Shown: positions 1 through 9,336 of the stretch, piece after piece
Position numbering within the stretch: the stretch's first letter is position 1
Layout: every line of letters starts with the position of its first letter
Assembly: GCF_900114165.1 (NCBI RefSeq)
Contig: NZ_FOSB01000004.1
Location: 124,001 to 188,000, forward strand
Source of the DNA: Halobacillus dabanensis
GTDB taxonomy: Bacteria > Bacillota > Bacilli > Bacillales > Halobacillaceae
Reading direction: 5' to 3'
Length of the DNA: 64,000 nucleotides
Notes under the pieces: model-generated
The model's input: only the letters and a program-made list of their open reading frames with translations
The model's database searches: none
Told to the model about the DNA's origin: nothing
Translations under genes and position numbers: made by a program

Positions 1-67
1 CTGCATTGGTGATCATTTTATTCGGATCAAGCTTGAATACATGATCCCACTCGCTTATATTGTACAT
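1..67 (-). CDS. pcrB: Heptaprenylglyceryl phosphate synthase PcrB, N-terminal fragment
   Basis: Only the first 22 codons are in the window and the gene runs off the left edge. The peptide starts MYNISEWDHVFKLDPNK, which closely resembles the N-terminus of B. subtilis PcrB (MYDVTEWKHVFKLDPNK, from memory). A strong GGAGG lies 7 bases before the ATG. PcrB joins heptaprenyl diphosphate to glycerol-1-phosphate. Its place after the yerABC genes matches the B. subtilis order yerA-yerB-yerC...pcrB-pcrA, which supports the call despite the short length. Confidence 0.8.
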   Translation of the reverse strand, partial: MYNISEWDHVFKLDPNKMITNA

Positions 68-181
68 TTCCGTCCTCCAAAACAACAATTATCCATCTAC
101 CCATTATAGCAAATTTTTGCCCCGGGGTTGAGGGCTGGACAATGAGAATTCTATGACCAATTTGATTGCACTTACTGGAAT

Positions 182-230
182 AATTTGTAAGACCTGGTAC
201 GGTAATTTTTGTATGACCTGGTGTGGGAAT
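182..230. repeat. Tandem direct repeat with GTAWGACCTGGT core
   Basis: Two adjacent units of about 24 bases share the core TTTGTA(A/T)GACCTGGT followed by a GG-rich tail, and a third partial unit (ATTTGTAAAT) follows. The same core forms perfect hairpins at 14609-14651 and 45067-45129. No gene covers it. Confidence 0.6.
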
Positions 231-262
231 ATTTGTAAATATTTTGATTGCTTCACGGACGC

Positions 263-302
263 AAAAAATCCGCTGTTCTGTTTAAGGAGCAGCGGATTTT
301 TA
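263..302 (-). terminator. Intrinsic terminator of the YitT-like gene
   Basis: The stem AATCCGCTG/CAGCGGATT is flanked by A- and T-runs and overlaps the stop codon of the minus-strand gene that ends at 300. It could work in both directions. Confidence 0.7.
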
Positions 303-896
303 TGAAGGATGTTCAGGAAGGAGACGGGAAGATGTGAACGTCATCGTTACGAGGCCGACACTTAATATGGTAATAGCTGACAACAACAATGTTTCCATTG
401 AAAATAAATACCCGCTCGCCCCAATGATGAGCGCATCGATCGCTAAAATGACAAATCCAACATTCACTTTGAACCAATCGGCAATCATTTGTGCCAATAA
501 GTCTGTCCCCCCAGTGCTTGTATGGACCCGAAGCATCAATCCAATGCCCCCTCCGACTAGCGCTCCTCCTATAATCGAGCTGATAGCAGGATCGAGCGGC
601 AGATGATATGCCCTCAATCCTTGCAAAACGTCAATAGAGAACGAAGAAATCAACAATCCATGTAAACTATTGTAAAAGTAACCCCTGTAGAAGAACCAGG
701 CGAGTGTAAAAATCGGAATACTAAAACAGATAATCGTGAGGCCAACTTTCAGCCCCCATATATAATTAGCAATCATACCTATACCAATGATCCCGCCATC
801 CAGGACATGATCCGGGATTAGGAAAAAATTGATGCCGAGAGAAAGGATCAAACTGCCGCTTATGATCATTGCGCCTTTTTTCATCATCTCTTTCAT
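300..896 (-). CDS. YitT family membrane protein (short form)
   Basis: An integral membrane protein of about 198 residues with roughly five or six hydrophobic segments. It has the typical YitT opening: SLGINFFLIPDHVLDGG, followed by GIGMIANY. Family members are uncharacterised inner-membrane proteins. The usual C-terminal cytoplasmic DUF2179 domain is missing, since the protein stops right after the membrane part. I chose the ATG at 896 because AGGGG lies 9 bases before it; an in-frame ATG at 944 has no good ribosome site. It has its own terminator, so it is probably monocistronic. Confidence 0.7.
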   Translation of the reverse strand: MKEMMKKGAMIISGSLILSLGINFFLIPDHVLDGGIIGIGMIANYIWGLKVGLTIICFSIPIFTLAWFFYRGYFYNSLHGLLISSFSIDVLQGLRAYHLPLDPAISSIIGGALVGGGIGLMLRVHTSTGGTDLLAQMIADWFKVNVGFVILAIDALIIGASGYLFSMETLLLSAITILSVGLVTMTFTSSRLLPEHPS

Positions 897-1060
897 CGGA
901 CAGGTCCCCTTTCTTAATAAAAGGTTATGCCTGTCCTCCTCCATATAGAATGAAAGAATTGCCTATAACATGCTCGTAATGCCTACAGAGTAAAATTGAA
1001 TATAGGATATTCCATATACAACAATAGATGATCACAGCGGGCCGGAAAGTACAAAGCCAT

Positions 1061-1093
1061 AAAAAAAGACCGCCACATCCCTTGCGGCAGCCT
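1061..1093 (-). terminator. Intrinsic terminator after yerC
   Basis: On the minus strand a ten-pair stem with some G-U pairs (GGCTGCCGCA with TGTGGCGGTC, loop AGGGA) is followed directly by seven T. It lies just after the yerC stop and would end the yerA-yerB-yerC unit. Confidence 0.7.
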
Positions 1094-1100
1094 ATCTCCA

Positions 1101-1403
1101 CTATTCGGTTCTCTTTTCCTGGACACGATCAAGTGCTTTCGTGTATGCGTCATTTCCGTAATTCAAACAACGTTTCACACGGGAAATCGTCGCTGTCGAC
1201 GCGCCTGTTTCTGTTTCAATCTTATGATAGGTATAGCCTTCACGTAGCATGCGGGCTACTTCTAATCGTTGGGCAAGTGATTGGACTTCATTCATTGTCG
1301 CTAAGTCATCAAAGAATTCATAGCATTCTTCAACGTTTTGCAGTGATAAAATCGCTTCAAATAGCTGGTCTAGCGTCTTCCCTCTCAGTTTATCGATTTG
1401 CAT
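1101..1403 (-). CDS. yerC: YerC/YecD family TrpR-like DNA-binding protein
   Basis: A 100-residue protein of the YerC/YecD family, which has the Trp-repressor fold. The region LAQRLEVARMLREGYTYHKI followed by TGASTATISRVKRCL (about residues 43-80) is the characteristic helix-turn-helix. Its DNA target is not known to me. The ATG follows GAGGGA and sits 14 bases after yerB, so the two are cotranscribed. The neighbourhood (yerA, yerB, pcrB) matches B. subtilis. Confidence 0.85.
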   Translation of the reverse strand: MQIDKLRGKTLDQLFEAILSLQNVEECYEFFDDLATMNEVQSLAQRLEVARMLREGYTYHKIETETGASTATISRVKRCLNYGNDAYTKALDRVQEKRTE

Positions 1404-1417
1404 GCCAGTTCCCTCCC

Positions 1418-2467
1418 TTACTCATTCTCAACAACCGCATTACCTGGAATAATGTTCACCCACGTTTGACCAGGAGTGAACGCGAGCGGCTCATTATTCT
1501 TAAACGGAAGCAGTCGCCCTTCGACGTTTTTCCATTGTACTTCTTTCATTTTTCCATCTTGTAAAAGAAAACCATTCCCACCTGAAGTGAGGTCGATATC
1601 ACGGCGGCCAGCATTATCTATAATGCGGTGGTCCGCTTCGATGATCCATACATTCTCCACACTCACACGCTCGTCATTGCTACGGTCCATCGTCGGTTCT
1701 CCGTCACTCGAGCGCAGAAAGTGTCCTCCTTCTTGGTCATACGTAAAACTTACATTTGTATGAGCCCCATACGAAATTGATACTTCATCCACAGGCGTAC
1801 CTGCCGAATTCTCGCTATCGGCAAAGGGCAGAGCTTCAACTTCCTTTGTTGTTTCATAACTTTTCCTTTCCATTGCCTTTGCCAAACCTTCCGTCAAAAG
1901 ATAAGAATTATGCGGGGCGATTCGGTCTGTGGAACGATCGAACAACCAACCATTGTTGTCATATAACGCGCCATCTAAATAATCGATCCCACTGTTCGCG
2001 ACCTTATGGTTAATAGCTGTCGAAGCGCCATGATAGGTATATACAGCATCATAACCATCAGCAATCTGGAAATAATACGGACGGGCACTTCTTACTGGCC
2101 CAATTGTATCAGGAATATCACTATGGAACAAAGCAAGGAAACGGGTGATTTGCCCTTCTGCTAATACTTCATAGACGACATCCGCCTGACTCAAACCTGA
2201 CTGCGGCCGCGCTTTCGGGTGATTATTGACCATGACAGATAGGATGCGACCATTCGTCCCTTCATCTGTCCGTTCCCCAGTCAGTGGAAAAATCTCAAAA
2301 TCCTCAACAGTTTCCTCATCTTCAACGGTCACTTTTTCTTTTGTCTCTTTTTCTACGACCTCTGTATCTTTCTCTGTATTCTTTTCAGGTTCTGCTGCCC
2401 CGGCTTCTTCATTACATGCAGCCAAAAAAAGGACAACAAGAACACTGAAAAAAGTGAGCTTTCTCAT
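1418..2467 (-). CDS. yerB: YerB family lipoprotein (DUF3048)
   Basis: A 349-residue protein with a lipoprotein signal peptide (FFSVLVVLFLAAC, lipobox LAAC, lipidated Cys at about residue 18). A strongly acidic, Lys/Glu-rich linker follows to about residue 60. The rest matches YerB/DUF3048: PLTGERTDEG, SVMVNNHPKARPQSGL, VGPVRSARPYY-like IGPVRSARPYY, and a C-terminal LLPFKNNEPLAFTPGQTWVNI. It would be anchored to the outer face of the membrane; its biochemical role is unknown. The acidic linker suits a halophile. Confidence 0.85.
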   Translation of the reverse strand: MRKLTFFSVLVVLFLAACNEEAGAAEPEKNTEKDTEVVEKETKEKVTVEDEETVEDFEIFPLTGERTDEGTNGRILSVMVNNHPKARPQSGLSQADVVYEVLAEGQITRFLALFHSDIPDTIGPVRSARPYYFQIADGYDAVYTYHGASTAINHKVANSGIDYLDGALYDNNGWLFDRSTDRIAPHNSYLLTEGLAKAMERKSYETTKEVEALPFADSENSAGTPVDEVSISYGAHTNVSFTYDQEGGHFLRSSDGEPTMDRSNDERVSVENVWIIEADHRIIDNAGRRDIDLTSGGNGFLLQDGKMKEVQWKNVEGRLLPFKNNEPLAFTPGQTWVNIIPGNAVVENE

Positions 2468-2503
2468 GTAGCACTTCCCCTTCTCAATAATTCCTCTTCT
2501 ATT

Positions 2504-4249
2504 TTAACGCATTATCGAAGGAAAGAGTACCTCTTTCTTTTTCACATCCATAATGCCAAGAGGTGTGATTCGAATATAAGGCAAATGCATGGATGATAAG
2601 AAAAGTAATGTATAGACAGGATCGGAAAAAGCAAACCCTTCTTCCTTCAGATATGCTTTCAACTTCGCTTCTTCCTCTATCAAATCACGCATTGGAAGAT
2701 CTGACATCACCCCTCCAAGAGGTAAAGAAAGTTCAAAGAGAATTTCTCCTTCATTGACGAGGACAATCCCTCCCCCAATTTCCTTCATCCGATGAAATGC
2801 CTTCTTCATATCTTTACGCGACTTCCCTGTCAATATGATGTCACCTGTATTGCTATAAGAACTGACAAGCGCCCCAAGCGTCTTGGTGAAACCTTTAAGC
2901 AATGTATTGACCATCCATTCTCCATCACGGTCCATTAACATCAAAAATGATTCATCATGATCATCTGAAAGGCGTTCCGCAGCAGACTCAGTATAAATTG
3001 CATAAGGCTTCATGATGACATCATTCACCATCTCAAGTCCAACCGGCATGGAAAATTGCATATCCCCATCCGTCACTTCCCAATCAAGTGCGAGCGGCTT
3101 GATTCCATTCTTATTCCATTGAATGTGGGTGGTCGGTTTCACCGTTTTATCATCACGCTTGATCCACTCCCCCTTGGCGATGACAGAATGAGGGGTAGGA
3201 TTTTTTGGATCTGATAAAAAGTTCAAGTGAGCCACACGGCCTGCATTCAAGCTTCCGACACGGTTTTCGATCCCGAAATGCTTTGCTGCTTGATATGTAG
3301 CCATCATATAAGCTTCTACTTCCGGCACACCTGCTTCAAGAGCAATTTGGACACATTGATTGATCAGTCCTTCACGATAGAAGCCAGGGGTCGATCCATC
3401 TGTCGTGTACATGAGGTGGTCAAAGTGACGATGTCCTTTTTCTATAAGTCCCTGCAGAATTTGTGGAAGATCCGGACGGATGGAAGAATACCTTAATCCA
3501 GTCTGATATCCGATCTCCAGCCGTTGCAGGACATCCTCTGCTGTCATCGATTCATGTTCTGAATCCATGCCAAGTAATCTCATTTTCACAAGCGTCTGCT
3601 CAGAAGCACCAGGCAAATGAGCTTCCAGAGGTTTTCGGGAACGTTTCGTCTCCTGCATATAATGCAAAATTTGCTCATCCCCTTTATGAAGGACATCAGG
3701 CCAGGCCGTCAATTCTCCCCCCTGTATTACCGCATCATGGTCAATCCAATCTGGAATTTGCTCATCAAAAGCTTCTCTATCTTCTTCCCTGAGTACCGTT
3801 TGTGGATCAAAGCGCGCCCACCAATACATTGTGGCAGGCAAATTCATGAATTCTTCCAACAAAGAAAACGCTTTCTCTTCTTCTGTTAAAAAAAGCCACA
3901 TCAAGTTGTCATTGACGAGGGTCGTCGTTCCTGTCTCAGCCGCATATTCAGCTAAGCTTTGGGGATTATATAACTGAAATGGATGGGAATGAGGTTCCAC
4001 ATAACCCGGGACGATATAACTGTCCTGTCCATCTATCATTTCCGTGCCTTCCGTATTAGAAGGTAGTTCTTTACCTGTATAAATAATGCGATCTTCATAT
4101 AGCCAAATATGGCCGGTCATCCATTGTTTTAAATAAACATTCAAGTAGGTCGTATTTTTGATTAGTTTTGTCGGCGCCGTTTTGCCATCGATTACAGCTG
4201 CATGTTCTCTCAGCTGCCGGTTCCGCCAACGAAATCGCGTTTCATTCAT
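2504..4249 (-). CDS. yerA: YerA-type adenine deaminase family amidohydrolase
   Basis: An amidohydrolase-superfamily protein of 581 residues from the chosen start, similar to adenine deaminases (adenine to hypoxanthine plus ammonia). Metal-site motifs are visible: GYVEPHSHPFQLYNP (HxH), EAHLPGAS, and TTDGSTPGF, with a C-terminal domain containing GGGIVLVNEG. In B. subtilis YerA is the paralogue next to the purine operon, while another gene encodes the main adenine deaminase, so the substrate is an inference. An in-frame start at 4432 would overlap the divergent gene at 4322. The ATG at 4249 gives the expected N-terminus (MNETRFRWRNRQLREH) and has a GGGAGGG just upstream. Confidence 0.8.
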   Translation of the reverse strand: MNETRFRWRNRQLREHAAVIDGKTAPTKLIKNTTYLNVYLKQWMTGHIWLYEDRIIYTGKELPSNTEGTEMIDGQDSYIVPGYVEPHSHPFQLYNPQSLAEYAAETGTTTLVNDNLMWLFLTEEEKAFSLLEEFMNLPATMYWWARFDPQTVLREEDREAFDEQIPDWIDHDAVIQGGELTAWPDVLHKGDEQILHYMQETKRSRKPLEAHLPGASEQTLVKMRLLGMDSEHESMTAEDVLQRLEIGYQTGLRYSSIRPDLPQILQGLIEKGHRHFDHLMYTTDGSTPGFYREGLINQCVQIALEAGVPEVEAYMMATYQAAKHFGIENRVGSLNAGRVAHLNFLSDPKNPTPHSVIAKGEWIKRDDKTVKPTTHIQWNKNGIKPLALDWEVTDGDMQFSMPVGLEMVNDVIMKPYAIYTESAAERLSDDHDESFLMLMDRDGEWMVNTLLKGFTKTLGALVSSYSNTGDIILTGKSRKDMKKAFHRMKEIGGGIVLVNEGEILFELSLPLGGVMSDLPMRDLIEEEAKLKAYLKEEGFAFSDPVYTLLFLSSMHLPYIRITPLGIMDVKKKEVLFPSIMR

Positions 4250-4321
4250 GGAGCTTCCCTCCCTGATTTCATTATCTTCTATCGTAACACAGGATATTCC
4301 AATCTGGTAAGGAGGAACATT

Positions 4322-4576
4322 ATGAAACCAAACATCGGAATTGTAAACAGTATGATTCGCATCACTGCCGGACTTAGTATGCTCACCTATTTGACCATTC
4401 GCGGGGCACGTCATGAGAATAGCTCCTCTCATCCATTGCTGATCATACTCTCCGCTTTAAAAGTCGCTGAAGGGATCGTCCGTTTTTGTCCCCTTACTGC
4501 CGTTTATGAAGACATGGCAGCGGAAACAGACGGAATAGAGGAAAGCTGGCAACAAGACATTCCGCATAATCAATGA
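4322..4576 (+). CDS. DUF2892 / YgaP-like small membrane protein
   Basis: 84 residues with the YgaP-type transmembrane signature: KPNIGIVNSMIRITAGLSML at the N-terminus, then a second hydrophobic stretch (PLLIILSALKVAEGIVRFCPL) with the conserved late Cys-Pro. AAGGAGG precedes the ATG, which rules out the in-frame upstream start at 4202. It is divergent from yerA with about 72 bases between starts. Related proteins are two-helix membrane proteins or appendages of rhodaneses; no function can be assigned here. Confidence 0.75.
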   Translation: MKPNIGIVNSMIRITAGLSMLTYLTIRGARHENSSSHPLLIILSALKVAEGIVRFCPLTAVYEDMAAETDGIEESWQQDIPHNQ

Positions 4577-4803
4577 AAAAAGTCCTCGGTCAGACGATGT
4601 TCCATAGAACTCCACGTCCTGCGGCTTCTGGCAAACTAAAGCAGACTTAGAGGTGATGTCCTTTGCCAAAACAGGAGCTGCTTATGACCTTGAGAGGGAC
4701 CAAGTGTGCTGGATAAAAGTAGAATGATGAGGGTTTTAAATTTAATGGGTAACCATTTTAGTAATAACAAAGCATGGAATTATTTCCTGCCCCAATAATA
4801 GTA

Positions 4804-4829
4804 AGAGAGCGGGGCCTCCCCCGCTCTTC
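4804..4829. terminator. GC-rich hairpin between purD and the small EYxxD gene
   Basis: AGAGCGGGG and CCCCGCTCT pair perfectly around a short loop. On the minus strand, after purD, only a weak T-rich tract follows. On the plus strand the hairpin ends just before the ribosome site of the gene at 4847. It may terminate the purine operon or structure the leader of the small gene. Confidence 0.4.
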
Positions 4830-4846
4830 TAAAAAGGATGAATACT

Positions 4847-4954
4847 ATGGAATTTTTGGAGTACTTTACAGATGTCGGATTCGTTATTGCGATCATTATC
4901 GGATCGGTTGCAGCTTTATTTTTTGTCGGTATGCATAAGCGACGAAAGGATTGA
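4847..4954 (+). CDS. EYxxD motif small membrane protein
   Basis: A 35-residue ORF beginning MEFLEYFTDVG, then one hydrophobic helix (VIAIIIGSVAALFFVG) and a basic tail (MHKRRKD). The LEYFTD segment fits the EYxxD-motif small membrane proteins of Bacillaceae. AAGG lies 9 bases before the ATG at 4847; an in-frame ATG at 4838 is less well placed. Its last 39 bases overlap the 3' end of purD on the opposite strand. Function unknown. Confidence 0.7.
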   Translation: MEFLEYFTDVGFVIAIIIGSVAALFFVGMHKRRKD

Positions 4955-6196
4955 CCGACCGATATCCCGGCGGTAGAAAAAGTCATCCGAATCATCGAAC
5001 ACATGTAACGACTGATACGTCTGATCCAGAGCTTGCGCTAAATCGCTACCTTTACTGCCGACCAATAGGACGCGCCCGCCACTGGATACATACTCCTCAT
5101 CGGCAAAGGCTGTTCCTGCATGAACTACGAACACTTTTTCATCTACGGACAGTTCGGGGAGAGGACGTCCTTTTTCATACTCCCCTGGATACCCCTTTGA
5201 TGCGACAACGACACCCGCACAAGTTTCGTTCGACCACTCTAAACCAGGATCCTTCCCTTCCAAAACATCGATCACCACCTGTTCCAAATCATTTTCGAGA
5301 AGTGGCAGCACAACTTGTGTTTCAGGATCCCCAAAGCGAGCATTGAACTCGATGACCTTTGGACCGTCCTCTGTTTCAATGAGGCCAGCATATAATATTC
5401 CTGTAAACGGCCGCCCTTCCTGCACCATCGCCTCAGCAACAGGGCGGACAATCGACTCAAGGGCAGTTTCATAGGAGGCATCTTTCAAATCTGCCACAGG
5501 AGCAAATGCCCCCATGCCACCTGTATTCGGACCTTGATCCCCTTCCAATGCCCGTTTATGATCTTTCGCGGGGATCATCGGGTAGACGTCCGTCCCGTTC
5601 ACGAACGCCATTAATGAAAATTCATCTCCAGCTAAATATTCTTCGACAACGATTTCCCGACTCGCCGCACCAAATTGACCATGTTTCAGCATTTCGTCTA
5701 CAGCAGATAGAGCTTCATCCTCTGTTTCTGCAACGACCACTCCTTTACCCGCAGCCAGACCATCGGCTTTCACGACAATTGGGGCCCCTTTTTCTTCTAT
5801 ATAAGCTTTTGCAGCTTCCACCTCTGAAAAAGCTTGGTACTCTGCAGTAGGAATTTCGTATTTTTGCATGATTTGTTTAGCAAAATGCTTACTTCCTTCA
5901 AGAAGTGCGGCTGCCTTTGAAGGACCAAAAACCAACAGACCTTCTGCCAAAAAACGATCGACAAGACCATCAATCAAAGGATTTTCAGGACCCACAATTG
6001 TTAAACCGACCTGGTTATCTTTCGCAAAAGCGACCAGAGACTCATGATCATTTTCATCGATATTGATACACTCAGCGCCCTTCTTGATTCCAGCATTCCC
6101 TGGAGCTGCAAAAATGTGCTTCACCTGCGCACTTTCCGACAATTTTTGAACAATGCTATGTTCACGACCGCCACGTCCGACTACCATGATATTCAT
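4916..6196 (-). CDS. purD: Phosphoribosylamine-glycine ligase PurD
   Basis: A 426-residue enzyme that makes glycinamide ribonucleotide from phosphoribosylamine, glycine and ATP (second step of purine synthesis). It shows the N-terminal MNIMVVGRGGREHSIV, the ATP-grasp loop VKADGLAAGKGVVVA, DQGPNTGGMGAFAP, and the metal-binding EFNARFGDPETQ. Length is usual for the family apart from a short extra tail after the FFYRRDIG-like end. It is the last gene of the purE-purD operon, 19 bases after purH. The tail overlaps the convergent small gene at 4847-4954. Confidence 0.97.
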   Translation of the reverse strand: MNIMVVGRGGREHSIVQKLSESAQVKHIFAAPGNAGIKKGAECINIDENDHESLVAFAKDNQVGLTIVGPENPLIDGLVDRFLAEGLLVFGPSKAAALLEGSKHFAKQIMQKYEIPTAEYQAFSEVEAAKAYIEEKGAPIVVKADGLAAGKGVVVAETEDEALSAVDEMLKHGQFGAASREIVVEEYLAGDEFSLMAFVNGTDVYPMIPAKDHKRALEGDQGPNTGGMGAFAPVADLKDASYETALESIVRPVAEAMVQEGRPFTGILYAGLIETEDGPKVIEFNARFGDPETQVVLPLLENDLEQVVIDVLEGKDPGLEWSNETCAGVVVASKGYPGEYEKGRPLPELSVDEKVFVVHAGTAFADEEYVSSGGRVLLVGSKGSDLAQALDQTYQSLHVFDDSDDFFYRRDIGRSILSSLMHTDKK

Positions 6197-6215
6197 AGAA
6201 CGCCCACCCTTTCGA

Positions 6216-7748
6216 TTAGTGTTTGAAATGACGCATTTTTGTAAAGACCATCGCTATGCCATGCTTATTACAGGCATCGATTGAGTCCTGATCCCGTTTT
6301 GATCCTCCGGGTTGAATGATCGCCGTGACACCGGCTTCAGCGGCTGCTTCGACAGTATCCGGCATTGGGAAAAATGCATCCGAGGCCATAATACTGCCTG
6401 CCGCCTTTTCACCTGCTTGTTCAAAAGCGATTTTTGCCGCTCCGACGCGGTTCATTTGTCCTGCTCCGACCCCAAGTGTCCGATCGCCTTTTGCTACAAC
6501 GATAGCGTTCGACTTTACATGCTTTACAACTTTCCAGCCAAGTTTCATATCTTCCATTTCTTGTTCTGTCGGCTCACGCTCAGTCGCCACTTCCAGGTCG
6601 ACTCCGTCAAGCGAACCCTCATCTGTGTCCTGGACAAGCAATCCTCCATTGACAGTCGCAAGCTTATGAGCAGGTCGGTCCGCTTTCTTCATATCGACTT
6701 TCAACAGTCGCAAGTTTTTCTTCGTTGTCAAAAGGTCTAACGCCTCTTGACTGAAGGATGGCGCGATAATGATCTCAAGGAAAATCTCCTTCAATTTCGC
6801 AGCTGTTTCTCCATCGACTTCACGGTTCAAAGCAACAATACCTCCGAAAATAGAAACAGGGTCACCTTCATAGGCTTTTACATAGGCATCATAAAGATTT
6901 TCTCCAACACCCACACCACAAGGGTTCATATGTTTCACGGCGACAGCTGCGGGTTGATGGAACTCAAGGACCACCTCTAACGCTGCATTGGCATCTTGAA
7001 TATTGTTGTAAGAAAGCTCCTTGCCGTTCAACTGCTCTGCTTCAGCTAGAGAAGTTCCTTCAACGTTCGCTTTTTTATAAAAAGCAGCACTCTGGTGCGG
7101 GTTTTCTCCGTAACGGAGGGACTGTACTTTTTCATAGGTGACGGTATATGTTTCCGGATACGGTTCTTCGGTCAACTCGGAAAAATAACCAGCGATCATC
7201 GCATCATAATTCGCAGTATGACGGAACACTTTAGCAGCCAATTTACGTCGCGTTTCAAAGGAAAGTCCGCCCTCCTGTATACCGGCGATCACTTCTTCGT
7301 AATCGGATGGATTGACAACCACGGCTACATCTTCAAAACTTTTGGCAGCAGCACGAAGCATGGTTGGTCCGCCAATATCAATGTTCTCTATTGCATCCGC
7401 TTCGCTTACCCCTTCTTTTGCAATGGTTTCTTTGAAGGGATACAAATTGACAGCTACTAGGTCGATCGTTTTGATATCCAGCTCTTCAAGTTGCTTCATA
7501 TGACTCTCATACGAGCGTTTCGCGAGTAACCCACCATGGACCGAAGGATGAAGTGTCTTCACACGTCCGTCCATGATTTCCGGAAATTCGGTCACTTCAG
7601 AAATGGATCGTACAGGAATCCCTGCTTCTTCAATCGTTCGTTTCGTGCCACCTGTCGAAACAAGTTCATAATCGAGGTCATGCAGCTGTTTGGCAAATTC
7701 GGTCAATCCTAGTTTATTGGATACACTGAGTAGGGCACGTTTTTTCAT
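6216..7748 (-). CDS. purH: Bifunctional AICAR transformylase/IMP cyclohydrolase PurH
   Basis: A 510-residue enzyme for the last two steps to IMP. The N-terminal cyclohydrolase domain (about 1-190) starts [14 protein letters not shown] and has [14 protein letters not shown] and [17 protein letters not shown]. The C-terminal transformylase domain has [32 protein letters not shown] and the end [12 protein letters not shown]. The ATG overlaps the purN stop by four bases, which points to translational coupling. Confidence 0.97.
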   Translation of the reverse strand: MKKRALLSVSNKLGLTEFAKQLHDLDYELVSTGGTKRTIEEAGIPVRSISEVTEFPEIMDGRVKTLHPSVHGGLLAKRSYESHMKQLEELDIKTIDLVAVNLYPFKETIAKEGVSEADAIENIDIGGPTMLRAAAKSFEDVAVVVNPSDYEEVIAGIQEGGLSFETRRKLAAKVFRHTANYDAMIAGYFSELTEEPYPETYTVTYEKVQSLRYGENPHQSAAFYKKANVEGTSLAEAEQLNGKELSYNNIQDANAALEVVLEFHQPAAVAVKHMNPCGVGVGENLYDAYVKAYEGDPVSIFGGIVALNREVDGETAAKLKEIFLEIIIAPSFSQEALDLLTTKKNLRLLKVDMKKADRPAHKLATVNGGLLVQDTDEGSLDGVDLEVATEREPTEQEMEDMKLGWKVVKHVKSNAIVVAKGDRTLGVGAGQMNRVGAAKIAFEQAGEKAAGSIMASDAFFPMPDTVEAAAEAGVTAIIQPGGSKRDQDSIDACNKHGIAMVFTKMRHFKH

Positions 7749-8323
7749 AGAGATTCCTCCTTGATGAATAATGATTGGATCACTTCTGGATAGAGACGGT
7801 GTTCGACCGCCTGAATGCTTTGTTTCACATCTTCTGCTGTAGCGTTTTTTTCAATCTTGATGGCTTCTTGAGCGATGATCGGTCCTGTATCCATTCCATC
7901 ATCGACGTAATGGACGGTGACCCCAGTGACTTTCACTTTTTGCGCAAGCGCCTGCCCAATCGCATCTTTACCCGGAAAAGCAGGCAGCAAAGATGGATGG
8001 ATATTAACGATTCTTCGCTCATACGGTTTTAGCAATGTCGGACCGATCAGTCGCATGTAGCCAGCGAGGACGATGAAATCCACATCGCGTTGTTTACAGT
8101 CTTCAAGAACCGCGGTTTCGTATGCTGCCTTATTTTCAAAAGATTTAGGACGATAGACGACCGTATCAATTTCATGATTTTGCGCCTTTTCGATTACCGG
8201 TGCACCGATACGGTCACAGACGAGTAAGCGGACTCGTGCGTCCAGGATTCCATTTTCAATCGCATCGATAATTGCGTCAAAATTGGAACCAGTACCGGAA
8301 GCGAAAACAGCGATGTTAGTCAT
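7745..8323 (-). CDS. purN: Phosphoribosylglycinamide formyltransferase PurN
   Basis: About 192 residues; transfers a formyl group from 10-formyl-tetrahydrofolate to GAR. Motifs seen are [13 protein letters not shown] (phosphate loop), [15 protein letters not shown] with the catalytic Asn and His, and [11 protein letters not shown] with the catalytic Asp. I chose the second ATG (8323), which is 8 bases from AAGGAGTG; the ATG at 8329 is only 2 bases away. Four-base overlap with purH and a short overlap with purM. Confidence 0.96.
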   Translation of the reverse strand: MTNIAVFASGTGSNFDAIIDAIENGILDARVRLLVCDRIGAPVIEKAQNHEIDTVVYRPKSFENKAAYETAVLEDCKQRDVDFIVLAGYMRLIGPTLLKPYERRIVNIHPSLLPAFPGKDAIGQALAQKVKVTGVTVHYVDDGMDTGPIIAQEAIKIEKNATAEDVKQSIQAVEHRLYPEVIQSLFIKEESL

Positions 8324-9324
8324 GACCATTGCACTCCTTCTTCTCTCGTTACCTTTCCAATTACGACAGCATCTTCTACCGTCTCAAGTACTTGGTCAGC
8401 TTCCGCTTCATCGACAACGACGGCCATTCCGATCCCCATGTTGAATACCCCGAACATATCTTCTTCTGTGAGCGAACCTTTTTCCTGCAAAAAGCGAAAG
8501 ATTGCCGGCACTTCCCAACTGTCTTTTTCAATAACGACTCCGAGTCCTTCAGGAAGAGCGCGAGGGATATTTTCATAAAAACCTCCGCCAGTAATATGAG
8601 CGACACCCTTAAGGGTAAGTTCTTTTTTCAGCGTTTGAATTGCCTCCACATAAATAAGAGTAGGCGTAAGCAACTGTTCACCGAGAGGCTTCTGTAACCC
8701 TGGGTACACTTTTTCCAAATCAAGATCTGCTACCAATTTCCTTACGAGAGAAAAGCCATTGGAATGGATACCCGAAGAAGGTAAACCGATCAGGACATCC
8801 CCTGCTTGGACCGACTCTCCGGTGATGATCTTCCGCTTATCAGCCATCCCGACAACAAAACCTGCGAGGTCATACTCACTCTCCTCATACATGCCGGGCA
8901 TTTCAGCCGTTTCTCCACCGACAAGGGCAGCTCCTGCCTGTTCACAACCATCCGCAATACCTTTGACGATTTGCTCAATACGGGCCGGATCATTCTTTCC
9001 ACAGGCGATATAGTCTAAGAAGAGAAGAGGGTCGGCTCCTTGTGCGACAATATCGTTGACACACATGGCAACCACATCTACACCTATCGTATCATGACGA
9101 TCGATTTCGAATGCGAGCTTCAGCTTCGTTCCGACCCCATCCGTACCAGTGACAAGTACCGGCTCTTCATAAGTCATGCCACTAATGTCAAATAAACCGG
9201 CAAATGATCCGAGACCACCGAGCACTTCTTTGCGCATCGTCCTACCGACATGTTTTTTCATACGTTCGACCGCTTCGTATCCTGCTTCCACGTCGACACC
9301 TGCTTGTTTGTACGATTGACTCAT
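8320..9324 (-). CDS. purM: Phosphoribosylformylglycinamidine cyclo-ligase PurM
   Basis: 334 residues; ATP-dependent closure of FGAM to aminoimidazole ribonucleotide. It has the PurM/PurL superfamily motifs [25 protein letters not shown] and [13 protein letters not shown], and ends with a typical [10 protein letters not shown] segment. The start ([19 protein letters not shown]) follows GGAGG at normal distance. It lies 12 bases after purF. Confidence 0.97.
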   Translation of the reverse strand: MSQSYKQAGVDVEAGYEAVERMKKHVGRTMRKEVLGGLGSFAGLFDISGMTYEEPVLVTGTDGVGTKLKLAFEIDRHDTIGVDVVAMCVNDIVAQGADPLLFLDYIACGKNDPARIEQIVKGIADGCEQAGAALVGGETAEMPGMYEESEYDLAGFVVGMADKRKIITGESVQAGDVLIGLPSSGIHSNGFSLVRKLVADLDLEKVYPGLQKPLGEQLLTPTLIYVEAIQTLKKELTLKGVAHITGGGFYENIPRALPEGLGVVIEKDSWEVPAIFRFLQEKGSLTEEDMFGVFNMGIGMAVVVDEAEADQVLETVEDAVVIGKVTREEGVQWS

Positions 9325-9336
9325 CTCTCTTCCCTC

